Origin: Methylomonas sp.
Lineage (GTDB): Bacteria > Pseudomonadota > Gammaproteobacteria > Methylococcales > Methylomonadaceae
Assembly (NCBI GenBank): GCA_026989395.1
Contig: JALSJK010000160.1
Coordinates: 1-42,365, forward strand
Direction: 5' to 3'
DNA length: 42,365 nt
Of this stretch, positions 41,948 through 42,365 are shown one piece after another. Every line of letters begins with the position of its first letter. Position 1 is the stretch's first letter. The position numbers were made by a program, and so were the translations under genes. Under the pieces are notes generated by a model. That model was not told the origin of the DNA and did no database searches. It saw nothing but the letters and a program-made list of their open reading frames with translations.

Positions 41948-42277
41948 ATGTCTTTTACACATATAGCCAGAAACCTGCGAAAAAACCAGACAAATGCTGA
42001 ACAAATTTTATGGCAACAGCTGAGAAACCGGCATTTTATGAATTATAAATTTCGCAGACAATTTTCAAACGAACCCTATATTGCCGATTTTGCTTGTCTT
42101 GAATTAAAACTGATTATCGAAATAGATGGTTCCCAGCATAATGAACAAGTAGACAAAGAACGCACACACTTTCTTGAGCAACTAGGATTCCAAGTGATTC
42201 GATTCTGGAATCATGACTTGTTTAATAATTTAGAATCAGTGTTATACTATTCGCGATTAAGAATGCACATTAACTAG
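41948..42277 (+). CDS. DUF559 endonuclease-like protein, 3' end altered by IS
   Basis: This 109-residue Vsr/restriction-endonuclease-like protein (DUF559) reads ARNLRKNQTNAEQILWQQLR, then YKFRRQFSNEPYIADFACLE and LKLIIEIDGSQHNEQVDKER. It ends RFWNHDLFNNLESVL. The Asp in IADF and Glu/Asp in IIEIDG are the probable PD-(D/E)xK-type residues. The last ten residues (YYSRLRMHIN) and the stop come from the insertion element, so the original C-terminal helix of the family is lost. The core is intact and activity is possible. Its ribosome-binding site belongs to repeat copy D. Confidence 0.85.
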   Translation: MSFTHIARNLRKNQTNAEQILWQQLRNRHFMNYKFRRQFSNEPYIADFACLELKLIIEIDGSQHNEQVDKERTHFLEQLGFQVIRFWNHDLFNNLESVLYYSRLRMHIN

Positions 42278-42365
42278 CTGGCGCATTACATTGATTGCGA
42301 ATATAATAGCGACATGAATGATTACCACCTATCAGACGACGAGATTAAACACCTTGAAGTGTTGC
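42243..42365 (+). mobile_element. 5' end of IS630-like insertion sequence, right copy
   Basis: The sequence is identical, inverted, to positions 1-122. It begins TATACTATTCGCGATTAAG directly inside the DUF559 gene; TA at the junction fits TA-targeting transposition. The rest of the element is outside the window. Confidence 0.65.
42314..42365 (+). CDS. N-terminal fragment of putative IS630-family transposase
   Basis: The same 17 codons as at the left edge start at ATG 42314 and run off the end. No strong ribosome-binding site is seen; the bases before it are AATATAATAGCGAC. The frame is incomplete, so the DDE catalytic residues cannot be checked. Confidence 0.45.
   Translation, partial: MNDYHLSDDEIKHLEVL

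Noticed and set aside
41819-42004. Minus-strand ORF over repeat copy D
   Set aside because: The frame is mainly palindrome sequence plus the reverse of the DUF559 start.
1-42365. Linear replicon or phage genome with terminal inverted repeats
   Set aside because: The contents are core chromosomal genes and the repeat enters a truncated transposase-like frame, so IS copies or an assembly break explain it better.

Overview
The window is an AT-rich stretch of a gammaproteobacterial chromosome. The rpsP-rimM-trmD-rplS block with ffh upstream, a single-chain L-serine dehydratase, trhP, dtd and fliJ-fliK all point to Gammaproteobacteria. PEP-CTERM-type C-termini, a CrtISO/phytoene-desaturase-like oxidoreductase and an HvfA-type metallophore precursor would suit a methanotroph-like lineage (Methylococcales). 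That last placement is inference; no methane-oxidation gene is present. There are no rRNA or tRNA genes, CRISPR array, prophage or plasmid genes.

Both window ends are the same roughly 122-bp sequence in opposite orientation. Each end runs into the 5' part of an insertion-sequence-like element whose first 17 codons resemble an IS630-type transposase. The window therefore probably ends where an assembly met a multicopy IS.

Layout. (1) 0.1-5.1 kb: DUF5335 protein, TrhA/hemolysin III, AI-2E-type permease, an AIM24-family protein and an M48 metallopeptidase. (2) 5.2-8.4 kb, minus strand: L-serine dehydratase, then an apparent stress operon read HvfA-like precursor, ECF sigma factor, zf-HC2 anti-sigma factor, GFA protein. 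The precursor carries four EGKC motifs but no MNIO (DUF692) modifying enzyme is beside it. (3) 8.6-12.2 kb: a PEP-CTERM-like fragment, a small membrane protein, a CoA-disulfide reductase/rhodanese fusion and a sterol-desaturase-family hydroxylase. (4) 12.2-14.3 kb: fliJ-fliK without fliI. (5) 14.6-17.1 kb: an arsR-arsI-arsC-acr3 operon for inorganic and methylated arsenic. (6) 17.2-20.2 kb: PqiA-like, NUDIX, NlpC/P60 lipoprotein and two tandem degenerate response regulators. (7) 20.2-23.9 kb: the ribosomal/tRNA-methylation operon and ffh. (8) 23.9-30.7 kb: TauE permease with lipoprotein, carotenoid-type oxidoreductase, secreted nuclease, dtd, a 44-residue membrane protein and trhP. (9) 31.1-41.8 kb: a signalling and pseudopilus locus.

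The last region is the most coherent system. HDOD protein, sensor kinase, single-domain response regulator and a GGDEF-EAL protein form an overlapping gene chain. It leads into a secretion/pilus ATPase that begins with a STAS domain followed by an MshEN-like tandem motif, a known c-di-GMP receptor type. GspF, a PEP-CTERM protein and two prepilins follow. The likely logic is control of pseudopilus assembly by phosphorelay and c-di-GMP at the ATPase itself.

The window is also rich in small non-autonomous repeats: three related MITEs with 8-bp target duplications placed at gene stop codons; a TA-flanked 100-bp palindrome; two larger palindromes sharing a core; and four copies of a CTCCTCACCCC palindrome in four of the five gaps after the pilus ATPase. 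The last copy supplies the ribosome-binding site of a DUF559 endonuclease-like gene, which the right-hand IS truncates.
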